This document shows, one piece after another, positions 16,894-25,035 of a stretch of 64,000 nt of DNA. A model generated the notes under the pieces. It was given only the letters and a program-made list of their open reading frames with translations. It made no database searches and was not told where the DNA came from. The position numbers and the translations under genes were made by a program. The stretch comes from Myxococcales bacterium (GTDB lineage Bacteria; Myxococcota_A; Polyangia; Polyangiales; Polyangiaceae), in assembly GCA_016703425.1 (NCBI GenBank), contig JADJCA010000012.1:186001-250000 (forward strand). Reading direction: 5' to 3'. Each line of letters opens with the position of its first letter. The stretch's first letter is position 1.

Positions 16894-19047
16894 TTAGTTG
16901 GCGGCGGTGGGCGGTGTCGCCGGGGTCTCGGCAAGGGCGGCGCTGGCGGCGGGTGGCGGCGCCGCGGCGGTCGCGCCTTGAGGCTCGCCGGAGGGGCGTC
17001 GCTCCGACTCCACGTCGCGGTCACGCTCGCCAAAGGTTCGCTCGCGCCAACGCTTGATGGCTCCGCTCATGATTTCGCCGATGAGCGTGTGGTAGTCGAT
17101 ACCGATGGCGTTGGCGATGAGGCACAGATCGCTGTAGTCGGGCGTGAGCCCCGGCAGCGGGTTGACCTCCAGCACATAGATCTTGCCCTCAGGCGTCATG
17201 CGAAGGTCGATGCGCGCGACGTCGCGGCAACCGAGTTGCATGAACGTGGTGCGGCAGACGCGCTCGATGGCGCGCAGTTCTTCCTTGGTGAGCTGCGCAG
17301 GGCACTCGTAGCGAACGTGCTTCTCCCACTCCTGCTTGCACTCGTAGTCGTAGACGGGTCGCTGGTGGCCTCCGAGGAAGATGACCTCCATCGGCGGGAG
17401 CACGCGGGGCCGGCGCTCACCGAGGAGGCCGACGGTGAACTCGCGCCCCTTGATGTACTCCTCGACGATGGCGGGCTGACCGTAACGTTCGATTATTTCG
17501 CGCGCCAGTTCACGAACGCGCGTCTCGTCGTCGGCGACGCTCTTGAGCGAGATGCCCTTGCTCGTTCCCTCGGCGTTTGGTTTTACGATGACCGGGTAGC
17601 GAAGGGGGCGAAGCTTCTCGCGACCTGTCACGAGCAGCTGGAAGCCCGGCGTGTCGACGTCGCGGAGCATCCGCTTGCACAAGGTCTTGTCGAGGCAGAT
17701 CGATAAGGTCGCCGAGTCGCTGCCCGAGAAGGGAACTCCCAAGAGCTCGCAGAGGTTCGGCACCTGAGCCTCGCGGTTGCGGCCGCTGATGCCCTCAGCG
17801 ATGTTGAAGACCACGTCGACGTTGGCGCTGGTCAGCACCCGAGGGAAGTCCACCGTCGCTTCCAGCGGCACGACCGTGTGCCCGTGGCTCTCGATGGCCT
17901 TGGAGATCGCGTCGATGGTCTCGGGGCTGTCGTACTCAGCTTCGCGGTCGTCGCCGTTCGACGACTCGATGCGCTTCATGTTGAAGGCAAAGCCGACGCG
18001 GAGCGCAGTCCGGCGCGACCGCGAGCGCGGCTTCGTCGCGTCGAGGAGCGGCAAGAGGCCCGAGCGCGCCGCGGCGGCGCGTACGACGGCCATCACGGTG
18101 CCCGTGTAGTCGATGCCCAGGTTCTTGGTCGCGACGAAGAGCGCCGAGTCGGGATCGAAGCTCGGGATGGCCGTCGCGCTCAGGAAGTAGACCTCGCCGT
18201 CGAGGCCTACGCGGAAGTCGATCGAGCCCACATCGCGGATGCCGAGCGCGTCGAACGCTCGATCGGCGAGCGCGCTCACGCGGTCAGCGACCTGCTGCCC
18301 GATGGCCGGCGGAGTCGCGCCCTTGGCATCGAGCGTCCGGAACTGCACCGCCTCTGGGTGTTTGTGCTTGAGCTCGAAGTCGAGAATGTTGAAGCGTCGC
18401 TTGTACTCGCCGGCGATGTCGATCTCGACGGGCGCAAGGGTGGCGATGCCATCAATGCGGCTTACGCGTACGTCGACGCCGGCGATGTAGCGTTCGACGG
18501 CGACTCCTTCCGGGTATTTGGCCAGAAGCTGATCCACGACGCGCCCGAGCTGAATCGCGTCCTCGGCGACGTTGCTTTGGAAGATGCCCTTGGATGAGCC
18601 TTCGAAGTTCGGTTTCACGATGACCGGGAAGGGGAGGTCGTCGAGGCCGCCATCGCGCAGCGACGCACGCGTCAGGAGTCGGCCCCGGGGGCTCGGAATC
18701 CCGAAGCCTGCGAGTGTCTTCTTGGTCAGCGTCTTGTCGAGCGTGATGCAGAGCGTGTAGGCGTCGGCGCCCGTGGCGACCATGCCGAGCTCTTCAAAGA
18801 GGGCCGCGTAGAAGCCGCGTCGCATGCGGCCGCGGCGCCCTTCGGCGGTGTTGAAGATGAGATCGGGCGCGAAGGCCTCGAGTCGCGCGACGAGATGCGA
18901 AGCGGGGCCCGAGACCTCCACGCGTTCGACCTGGTGACCCGCTCGCGCCATCGCCGCCGACAGCGCTTCGATGGTCTCTGGCGCATCGAACTCGGCTTCT
19001 TCTTCGGCGTTGGAGAGCTTGAGATTGTAGGTGAGCGCGATCCGCAT
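16894..19047 (-). CDS. Tandem ATP-grasp (D-Ala-D-Ala ligase-like) protein, first module degenerate
   Basis: A 717-residue protein made of two consecutive Ddl-like modules: about 1-335 and 348-680, followed by a Pro/Ala-rich tail. Module 2 has the full set: NIAEGISGRNREAQVPNL, the lysine loop VIVKPNAEGTSKG (486-498), IVEEYIKGREFTV, RYECPAQL, Asp614 in RIDLR, and the metal-binding E627-V-N629-P-L-P. Module 1 keeps VIVKPNFEGSSKG (142-154) and Asp277 in SIDFR, but the E-x-N pair has become S290/T292 (FLSATAIPSF). Ddl enzymes join two D-alanines for peptidoglycan using ATP and two Mg ions coordinated by exactly these residues. Module 2 is probably active and module 1 structural or regulatory. It is the first gene of the operon with the TSP3 and HEAT proteins. 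The substrate may not be D-Ala. Confidence 0.85.
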   Translation of the reverse strand: MRIALTYNLKLSNAEEEAEFDAPETIEALSAAMARAGHQVERVEVSGPASHLVARLEAFAPDLIFNTAEGRRGRMRRGFYAALFEELGMVATGADAYTLCITLDKTLTKKTLAGFGIPSPRGRLLTRASLRDGGLDDLPFPVIVKPNFEGSSKGIFQSNVAEDAIQLGRVVDQLLAKYPEGVAVERYIAGVDVRVSRIDGIATLAPVEIDIAGEYKRRFNILDFELKHKHPEAVQFRTLDAKGATPPAIGQQVADRVSALADRAFDALGIRDVGSIDFRVGLDGEVYFLSATAIPSFDPDSALFVATKNLGIDYTGTVMAVVRAAAARSGLLPLLDATKPRSRSRRTALRVGFAFNMKRIESSNGDDREAEYDSPETIDAISKAIESHGHTVVPLEATVDFPRVLTSANVDVVFNIAEGISGRNREAQVPNLCELLGVPFSGSDSATLSICLDKTLCKRMLRDVDTPGFQLLVTGREKLRPLRYPVIVKPNAEGTSKGISLKSVADDETRVRELAREIIERYGQPAIVEEYIKGREFTVGLLGERRPRVLPPMEVIFLGGHQRPVYDYECKQEWEKHVRYECPAQLTKEELRAIERVCRTTFMQLGCRDVARIDLRMTPEGKIYVLEVNPLPGLTPDYSDLCLIANAIGIDYHTLIGEIMSGAIKRWRERTFGERDRDVESERRPSGEPQGATAAAPPPAASAALAETPATPPTAAN

Positions 19048-19196
19048 CGACGACCAGTGGAGCGCCGTTTTGCCGCGACGGCTACTCGAAACGTGTCTCT
19101 CTCCGGCGACGGCTTCGCCTTCGCCGACGCCGGGAATCGACGTGCCCTCGGCGCCGCCGCACTGGAAGGTTCTTGGCCAAGTGGTAAAGAGCGGCG

Positions 19197-20120
19197 ATGC
19201 GAAGGGCGAGACACGCGAGGCGCGCGAGATTCAACGGCATCGCGATGGCGACCGCCGCGACGTTCGCCTTGGCAGCCCTCTCCTGCGGGACCTCGCCACG
19301 ACAGGAACTCGCGTCGCGCGACGGCGGCGTCTTGCCGGGTACGTTCGCGGACGCCGGCATCATGGCGGCGGATGGGGCCACGAGCGGGGGCGATCCGCGG
19401 TGCCCGAAGGAGACGCAATACGTCTTTGTGATCGACGCCGACGGCGTGCTCTATCGCTTCGATCCGCCGAGCGCGTCCTTTACGAGCGTGGGTCCGATCA
19501 AGTGCTCGGGCGCCGTCTACTCGATGGCCATCGACCGCAACGCGTTCGCCTGGGTGCTTCAGGTCACTGGGGCCCTCGTCAAGGTCGACACCCGTGACGC
19601 CAGCTGCAAGCCCACGGCGTTCTTGCCGAACCAGCAGGGCTTCTCGGTGAACTTCGGCATGGGCTTCTCGACCGACGCCATCGGCGGCACCGACGAGAAG
19701 CTCTTTGTGTCCGACGCGATTTTTCCGAGCCTGGCCACCATCGATACGAGCACGCTCACGCTCACGAAGGTCGGCCCGTACGACAAGCTCAAGGCTCGGG
19801 CCGAGCTTACGGGAACGGGGGACGCCAGGCTCTTCGGCGCCTTTGAGGGCTCGCCCTACTCGGTCGCGCAGATCGACAAGGCGTCGGCGAAGCTCATCTC
19901 GCAGGCGCCTCAGTCGAGCATCAACTACGACCCTGGCAGCTCGAATTTCGCCTTCGCGTTTTGGGGGGGCGTCTTCTATTTGTTCGTCGGGCCGGGCACG
20001 AGCACCGACGTCTTCAAGTACGACCCCGCCGACAGCACGACGAAGCTCGTGGCGAGCGTGCCGCAACGCATCGTGGGGGCCGGCGTCTCTACATGCGCCC
20101 CCACCACGGCGCCGAAGTAG
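19197..20120 (+). CDS. Hypothetical lipoprotein (beta-propeller-like)
   Basis: A 307-residue protein. An Arg-rich n-region precedes a hydrophobic stretch ending in AALSC (lipobox, Cys30), indicating a lipoprotein. The mature part has short repeating beta segments (YVFVIDADGVLYRFDPPSAS, then KLFVSDAIFPSLATIDTSTL) reminiscent of propeller blades as in NHL or quinoprotein-like domains. No catalytic motif recognised. It is divergent from the tandem ATP-grasp gene (149 bp apart) and convergent with ribA. Function unknown. Confidence 0.78.
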   Translation: MRRARHARRARFNGIAMATAATFALAALSCGTSPRQELASRDGGVLPGTFADAGIMAADGATSGGDPRCPKETQYVFVIDADGVLYRFDPPSASFTSVGPIKCSGAVYSMAIDRNAFAWVLQVTGALVKVDTRDASCKPTAFLPNQQGFSVNFGMGFSTDAIGGTDEKLFVSDAIFPSLATIDTSTLTLTKVGPYDKLKARAELTGTGDARLFGAFEGSPYSVAQIDKASAKLISQAPQSSINYDPGSSNFAFAFWGGVFYLFVGPGTSTDVFKYDPADSTTKLVASVPQRIVGAGVSTCAPTTAPK

Positions 20121-20179
20121 CCGATCTCCCCGCCTGCGGCGCCAGCGCCTCCTCGAGCGCTAGGGTCGCAGGGGTGCCA

Positions 20180-20860
20180 CTATTCGGCGTCGCCGGAAGC
20201 TAGCTTCAAGGGCGGATGCGCGAAGGCCGTCGGCGCGTCGTGCGGCAGATCGTGCTTCATGCGAACCCGCTTCGCTTCCAGGTAGCCCTGCGAGAACGGC
20301 GTTGGCGCGATGACCACACCGACGCGCCCGTCGACGCGCACGCCCAGGGCACGAAGGCCCGCGACCTTCTCCGGGTTGTTCGTGACCAGGAGGATGCTGG
20401 CGACGTTGAAGTGCCGCAGCAGATCGGCGGCGACATCGTAGCGGCGCGCATCGTCGGGGAGGCCCAACATGCGGTTTGCGTCGACGGTGTCGTGGCCGCG
20501 AGCCTGGAGCTCGTAGGCGCGGATCTTGTTGGCCAGGCCGATGCCGCGGCCCTCCTGCCGTAGGTAGATCACGGCGCCGCGCCCGCGCCGTCCGATCTCG
20601 GCCAAGGCGTGCTCGAGTTGCTCTTTGCAGTCGCATTTGAGCGACCCGAAGACCTCGCTCGTCATGCACTCAGAGTGGACGCGAACGAGCGCCGCCTCGC
20701 CGGAGATGTCTCCCATCGCGAGCACGACGTGCTCCTTGGTGAGGCCGTCGTCCGTCGTTTCTTCGAAAACGTGCGTCGTGAAGGTTCCGTGGCGCGTGGG
20801 TAGCGGGCTCGAGGCAAGCCATTCAAGGCGAGGCCGGATCACCCGAGGGGGGACGTGCAT
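20180..20860 (-). CDS. ribA: GTP cyclohydrolase II
   Basis: A 226-residue enzyme of riboflavin synthesis that opens GTP to 2,5-diamino-6-ribosylamino-4-pyrimidinone phosphate, formate and pyrophosphate. Zinc ligands are Cys65, Cys76 and Cys78 (VHSECMTSEVFGSLKCDC); the catalytic/GTP-binding loop RQEGRGIGL is at 101-109, and LGLPDDARRYDVAADLL and LVTNNPEKV are the conserved C-terminal blocks. Length fits a stand-alone RibA, not the RibB-RibA fusion. The gene is monocistronic or follows the CarH-like regulator at 162 bp; no FMN riboswitch is visible upstream. ribF lies 3 kb away. Confidence 0.94.
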   Translation of the reverse strand: MHVPPRVIRPRLEWLASSPLPTRHGTFTTHVFEETTDDGLTKEHVVLAMGDISGEAALVRVHSECMTSEVFGSLKCDCKEQLEHALAEIGRRGRGAVIYLRQEGRGIGLANKIRAYELQARGHDTVDANRMLGLPDDARRYDVAADLLRHFNVASILLVTNNPEKVAGLRALGVRVDGRVGVVIAPTPFSQGYLEAKRVRMKHDLPHDAPTAFAHPPLKLASGDAE

Positions 20861-21022
20861 CTCTTCGTTCTCCTTCGATTCCGCCGGTTTGGCGCAGACG
20901 TTCGTGAGGTCCTTCTGGTTGCCGAGCAGGGGTCAGGTCGTTTAGCAGAAAGTCGCTTCGAGGCCCCTCGGAAAGTAGGGCCAGCGAGGCCCCCCGTCAA
21001 AGGGCGCAGCCGGGGCCACGAG

Positions 21023-21877
21023 CTAGGCGCGCGCTTCGTCGCGGCCGTTTCGGAGGGCCAAAACCAGTCGCTCCAGCGAGCTGAAACACTCCACCGACGC
21101 GGGCAGCGCGACGAGCTTCTGGAAGCCGGCGCCCCCGGTCACGATGCGGGTGCGGCCCGGGGGCGCGGCGTCGGCGACGATCGCGAGGTCCGCCGCGAGG
21201 CCGGCGGCATCCGCGCATTCGGAAGCGCTCAAGACGAGCAGCGCTGGCGCATGGCCCGCCACCATCATGGCGATGTCCGATGCGGGCACGGTTGCGCCGG
21301 CGGTCGCGACGCGAAATCCCTCTCCCGCCAGCACGATGGCGGCCATGCGTACGCCAAGCTCGTGGCGCTCTTCACCGAGGCAAGCGCACAACGCTCGTCC
21401 GCGGTCTACGCGCGAGCCGCGCTCGACCACGGGCCGAAGGCGCGCCAACATGTCCCCCACGGCCCCCGACGCGATGTGCTCCTGCGCCGCGCTGAGCCGC
21501 CCCCGAGCCCAGCTTTCCCCGATGTCCGCGAGGGCCGGCGCGAAGACCCGGTCGAACGTCTCGGCCATGGAGGCTCCTCGCAGGCGCTGGCTCGCGACGA
21601 ACGAGACGAGCCCGTCGACGTCGGCGTTGAGGGCCAGAGAGCGCACCTCCGTTTGCTCCGTCGACAGCGTCGTGACCGAGCCGACGTCCATCGGGGCGTC
21701 GTCACGTTGATCGGAGAGGAACGCGCGAACGTCGCGCAGCCGGAACTTGCGGTGGCCGCCGGCGGTCTTGAAGCACTTGAGGGTCCCGGCGTCGGACCAA
21801 CGCTTGACCGTCGCCTCGCTTACGCCGAGGAGTGCCGCGACCCGATTGGTGGACAGGATGTCCATGCCTTCGATCAT
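21023..21877 (-). CDS. CarH/LitR-like B12-binding transcription regulator
   Basis: From ATG 21877 the protein has 284 residues. Residues ~6-56 are a MerR/excisionase-type helix-turn-helix (STNRVAALLGVSEATVKRW, KTAGGHRKF). About 78-150 is a helical B12-cap domain containing W123-x9-E133-H134, the Wx9EH signature of adenosylcobalamin photoreceptors of the CarH group. About 160-284 is a Rossmann-type B12-binding domain; its usual DxHxxG is E170-R-H172-E-L-G, so the lower axial His is kept but the Asp is Glu. CarH proteins in the dark bind AdoB12, tetramerise and repress carotenoid genes; light breaks the Co-C bond. No carotenoid genes are in the window, so targets are unknown. An ATG at 21865 is an alternative start. 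Confidence 0.87.
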   Translation of the reverse strand: MIEGMDILSTNRVAALLGVSEATVKRWSDAGTLKCFKTAGGHRKFRLRDVRAFLSDQRDDAPMDVGSVTTLSTEQTEVRSLALNADVDGLVSFVASQRLRGASMAETFDRVFAPALADIGESWARGRLSAAQEHIASGAVGDMLARLRPVVERGSRVDRGRALCACLGEERHELGVRMAAIVLAGEGFRVATAGATVPASDIAMMVAGHAPALLVLSASECADAAGLAADLAIVADAAPPGRTRIVTGGAGFQKLVALPASVECFSSLERLVLALRNGRDEARA

Positions 21878-21880
21878 GGT

Positions 21881-21897
21881 CGTTTTGGGCGTTTTGG
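21881..21897. promoter_or_regulatory. Direct repeat just upstream of the CarH-like gene
   Basis: CGTTTTGG occurs twice, at 21881-21888 and 21890-21897, immediately upstream of the regulator's start on the minus strand. CarH-type repressors bind directly repeated sites, so this could be an autoregulatory operator. Only two short copies are seen; it may be chance. Confidence 0.3.
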
Positions 21898-21936
21898 CAA
21901 GGGCGAATGAGCGGTTTGCGCGGCTGTGCGCTTTCC

Positions 21937-22980
21937 TCAGCGGCTCGCGGCCTTGCTGGCCGCGGGACCCGCCGGACGGCAGAGCCGCGTAAGCATCTCC
22001 TCGAGGACGGCGTCCGGCGGTCGCCGCGAGCCCTTCAGCGCGAGATCCGCTTCCGAGAGTACGAGGAGCCACCGCTCCACCTCGCGTGACGGGACGGCTG
22101 AGGCGAGCTTGCCGAGTTCCCGCGCGCGAAAGGGCTGGAAGACGCCTGCGCGCTTGGCCGCCTCCTCGGTCGAGGCGCCGCCGGCGAGCTCCGCCTGGAA
22201 ACGGGCCAGCTGGCGCAGCGACCACGCGAGCGCGCCCAAGAGCGGCAGGCCTCGATCGCGTGGATCGAAGGCGTCGGCGAGGGCCTTGAGGCCCGCTGCG
22301 AGGTTGCGATTTCGAACCGCCTCAACGACCGCCCAGGTGTCCTGCGCTCGGATGCGCGTGATGGTGTGGCCCACGGCGGCCTCCGAGAGCGGTTCGCCGG
22401 GGCCCACGTAGAGCGAGAGGCGCTCGAGGGCGTCGGCCACCGGGCCGAGCTCGGGACCGACGAGCTCCGCCAGAAGGTCAGCCACCTCGTGCTCGATGGG
22501 ATGCCCGAGGCCACGCGCGCGCTCGCTGATCCAATGCGGAAGCTCGCGACGATCGAGCGGCGTGCAGTCGACGGCAAAGCCCTGCTTCTTGGCGATGGCG
22601 GCGAGGCGACGACGCCCGTCGAGCTTGCCCGCGGAGAGCACTAGGCAGGTCTCCGCAATCGGAGCCTGCACGTATTCCGCGAGCCGATCGAACGGCGCAG
22701 CGTCGCCTTCCGACGCCTCCCATCGCTCGAGGCTGCTGACCATCACGAACCGCCGTGGTGCCATCATCGGCACCGTTCGCGCCGCGGCGATCACCTTGGA
22801 AACGTCGGCCTCCCCGGCGGTGAAGCGGTCCTCGTTGAACGCTGCGATGCCGGAGCCCAGGGCCGCTGCACGCAGCTCCTTGATGACCTGGTCCCGCAGA
22901 AACCGCTCGTCACCGAACACGAGGTAGACCGGCCTTAGGTCCCCTCGCTTCGCTTCCTCGAGGGCCTGCGCCGGGGTCAC
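21937..22980 (-). CDS. holA: DNA polymerase III subunit delta
   Basis: Starting at GTG 22980 the protein has 347 residues, close to the usual ~340. The N-terminus has the HolA pattern: RPVYLVFGDERFLRDQVIKE, then APRRFVMVSSLERW and ETCLVLSAGKLDGRRRL. Later blocks ISERARGLGHPIEHEVADLL and DALERLSLYVGP belong to domain II, and the C-terminal helical domain includes LGALAWSLRQLARFQ. Delta opens the beta sliding clamp as part of the clamp loader. The GTGA overlap with the preceding MYXO-CTERM gene decides the start against longer upstream frames. Confidence 0.9.
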   Translation of the reverse strand: MTPAQALEEAKRGDLRPVYLVFGDERFLRDQVIKELRAAALGSGIAAFNEDRFTAGEADVSKVIAAARTVPMMAPRRFVMVSSLERWEASEGDAAPFDRLAEYVQAPIAETCLVLSAGKLDGRRRLAAIAKKQGFAVDCTPLDRRELPHWISERARGLGHPIEHEVADLLAELVGPELGPVADALERLSLYVGPGEPLSEAAVGHTITRIRAQDTWAVVEAVRNRNLAAGLKALADAFDPRDRGLPLLGALAWSLRQLARFQAELAGGASTEEAAKRAGVFQPFRARELGKLASAVPSREVERWLLVLSEADLALKGSRRPPDAVLEEMLTRLCRPAGPAASKAASR

Positions 22981-23783
22981 TCGGCGCGGCCTCGACGACG
23001 TCGCGCGAAGGCGAACAACGCCATGACGGCGCCCGCGCTTTGCAAGAGGCCGGGCACCGAGGCGCCGCCGGGCACATCGCAGCCGCATCCCTTCGGGCGC
23101 TCCTTGATGGTCTCCTCCGGCGTCTTCTCATACGCGTCCTTCGAGACGAAGGGCGCCGCCGTTCCAACCGGCGTGACCTCTTGCGACTGCATCTCGAACT
23201 TCGAGTCGTTCTCTTCCTTCTTCGGTTTGCCGGTCTCGCCGTCGTTGACCTTCTCGATGCCCTTCTTCTTGGCGTCGAAGGTGATGCTTCGACGATCGAC
23301 GACGGGGTTGTCGCCCTTCAGGATGACCCGCATCTTGCCGCCGATCTCGGTGCCGTCGGATGTGCGCAGCTGGAGCTCGTATTCGCCGGCTTCGTAGCCG
23401 CGATCGCGCGGCAGCGAGAAATCGAAGCTCGTGCCCTTCCAGATCTTGCCCATGGCGTTGGTGAAGCTCACCTCCATGCTCTCGATCTGCGGCGGCTGGT
23501 TCTTGAGCGCCACGCGGTTGATGACCGGGTCCTTGCTGCCGTCGATCTGCGCGCGCTCGTAGACCATGGTCTTCGAGAAGATGAACTTCATAGGCACGTG
23601 AGCCAAGGACGGCGCCTTGGGGAGCTCGACGGTCACGTGGATGCGCCACGCGCCACCGTTCTCGGTGACCTCGTTGTTCTTGAGGCGGGCGCTGCCGGCC
23701 GCGCGGGCCGAGCCCGCGAACAAGAGCGTGGCCAGGAGGGTCATCAGCGCGGTGATGGAGAGCCTTTTCACGAGGGCGAACAT
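22977..23783 (-). CDS. Secreted protein with MYXO-CTERM sorting tail
   Basis: A 268-residue protein with an N-terminal signal peptide (KRLSITALMTLLATLLFAGS, cleavage near ARA-A). The middle is beta-rich with no named domain, then a Lys/Glu-rich linker (KVNDGETGKPKKEENDSK). The C-terminus has the MYXO-CTERM layout: Cys-rich GCGCDVPGG, a hydrophobic helix (VPGLLQSAGAVMALFAFA) and an Arg-rich end. In Myxococcota this tail directs surface anchoring after processing by a myxosortase. The stop overlaps the holA start, an odd pairing of a surface protein and a replication gene. Confidence 0.83.
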   Translation of the reverse strand: MFALVKRLSITALMTLLATLLFAGSARAAGSARLKNNEVTENGGAWRIHVTVELPKAPSLAHVPMKFIFSKTMVYERAQIDGSKDPVINRVALKNQPPQIESMEVSFTNAMGKIWKGTSFDFSLPRDRGYEAGEYELQLRTSDGTEIGGKMRVILKGDNPVVDRRSITFDAKKKGIEKVNDGETGKPKKEENDSKFEMQSQEVTPVGTAAPFVSKDAYEKTPEETIKERPKGCGCDVPGGASVPGLLQSAGAVMALFAFARRRRGRAE

Positions 23784-23852
23784 GGCCGCGGAAGATAGAC
23801 CGATCTCGCGTCGAGATCGAGGTCGCCGGCATAAATGGTAAGAGTGCCAGCG

Positions 23853-24872
23853 ATGGCTCCCGCAGCCCCCACGGACGGACGTTTTGCCCTTCGAGCGCGC
23901 CGCATCGTCGGCCCGCCCGCGCCGGCGGCCCAGCCCGACCCATGGCCTGAGCGATCCGTCGTGGTCATCGGCAACTTCGACGGCGTCCATCGCGGTCATC
24001 AATCGGTCTTGGCAGAAGCTCGCCGGCTCGCTTCCGCGCAGGGCCTTGCGACGGTGGTCCTCACCTTCGATCCGCATCCCGCCGTCGCGCTCGGACGCGA
24101 GCCGCCTCCCTGCCTCACGGCCATGCCGCGCCGCGGTGCCCTCCTGCTCGCGGAGGCTGACCGCGTGGCCGTGCGTGAGTTCGATCACGCGTTTGCGCAG
24201 ACGAGCCCGCGCGAGTTCGCCGAAGGCCTCTTGGTCCAAACGCTCGGCGCGAGAGTCGTCGTCGTGGGTCAGAACTTTCGTTTCGGTCACGCGCGCGCCG
24301 GCGACCTCGACATGTTGCGCAGGTTCGGCGAAGCGATGGGCTTCGAAGCGGTGGCGCACCCCCTCGCAGAAGACGCGCTCGGCCGCTTCTCGAGCTCCCG
24401 CGCGCGGCAAGCGGCCATCGGCGGAGACACGCGCACGATTCACGAGCTGCTCGGGCGCCCTCACTCCTTCGCGGGCCTCGTCGTCACGGGCGCGCAGCGC
24501 GGACGCTCGCTCGGCTTTCCGACGGCCAACATCGCGGGAGCCGTCGAGATCGTGCCGCCGCGGGGCGTGTACGCCGTGCGCGTCCTCGGCATCGAGAGCC
24601 AAGAAGGCTCCCTCGCGGAAGAGGCGAGCGTGCTCGGCTTCGGCGTGTTCAATCGCGGCGTGAGACCGACCGTCGCCGACGGCCTCCGCGAGAGCCTCGA
24701 GGTGCACGTCCTCGATTTCGAAGGCGACCTCTACGGCCGGCGCCTGCGCATCGAGATCCTGGAGCGGCTACGAGACGAGATGCGCTTCGACGGCCTCGAC
24801 GCGCTCAAGGCGCAGATTGCACGCGACGTCGCTCTGGCGCGGACGCTCTTCGAGCGGCCTCGGCCCGGCTAG
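23853..24872 (+). CDS. ribF: Bifunctional riboflavin kinase / FAD synthetase
   Basis: 339 residues from ATG 23853; ATG 23835 is an alternative adding six residues. AAGAG eight bases upstream favours 23853 slightly. The FAD-synthetase half has VVVIGNFDGVHRGHQ (nucleotidyltransferase GxFDGxHxGH) and VVVGQNFRFGHARAGDL; the kinase half has RGRSLGFPTANI, PPRGVYAVRV and LEVHVLDFEGDLYGRRLRIE. It phosphorylates riboflavin to FMN and adenylates FMN to FAD in the cytoplasm. It is divergent from the MYXO-CTERM gene; hairpins follow the stop. Confidence 0.94.
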   Translation: MAPAAPTDGRFALRARRIVGPPAPAAQPDPWPERSVVVIGNFDGVHRGHQSVLAEARRLASAQGLATVVLTFDPHPAVALGREPPPCLTAMPRRGALLLAEADRVAVREFDHAFAQTSPREFAEGLLVQTLGARVVVVGQNFRFGHARAGDLDMLRRFGEAMGFEAVAHPLAEDALGRFSSSRARQAAIGGDTRTIHELLGRPHSFAGLVVTGAQRGRSLGFPTANIAGAVEIVPPRGVYAVRVLGIESQEGSLAEEASVLGFGVFNRGVRPTVADGLRESLEVHVLDFEGDLYGRRLRIEILERLRDEMRFDGLDALKAQIARDVALARTLFERPRPG

Positions 24873-24901
24873 CTCGCGCCTCCGAGTGTGGCGAACGAGT
24901 G

Positions 24902-24922
24902 TGGCGAATCGAAGATTCGCCA
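24902..24922. terminator. Hairpin downstream of ribF
   Basis: Perfect 9-bp inverted repeat TGGCGAATC-GAA-GATTCGCCA, 30 bp after the ribF stop and before the convergent LysR gene. No U-tract follows, so rho-independent termination is uncertain. Confidence 0.4.
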
Positions 24923-24968
24923 TCGCGTCGAGATGGACAGTGGAGCGAGCAGAGCAGTGGCAAGACCG

Positions 24969-25011
24969 CAGAATTGCACGTCCCTCGCAGCGCATGGGCC
25001 ACGCAATTCTG
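24969..25011. repeat. Inverted repeat between ribF and the LysR gene
   Basis: CAGAATTGC at 24969-24977 and its complement GCAATTCTG at 25003-25011, 25 bases apart, 25 bp beyond the end of the convergent LysR gene. This could be a terminator stem for either gene; no U-tract seen. Confidence 0.35.
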
Positions 25012-25035
25012 CCGATGAACTTCTGATTCACCACA

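Noticed and set aside
16894..19047. Vancomycin-resistance-type D-Ala-D-Lac ligase
   Set aside because: No vanH/vanX-like genes nearby and the specificity loop cannot be judged without alignment.
20861..21022. FMN riboswitch upstream of ribA
   Set aside because: I looked for the conserved RFN-element stems (AGGGGT...) but the 162-bp spacer lacks the set of helices.
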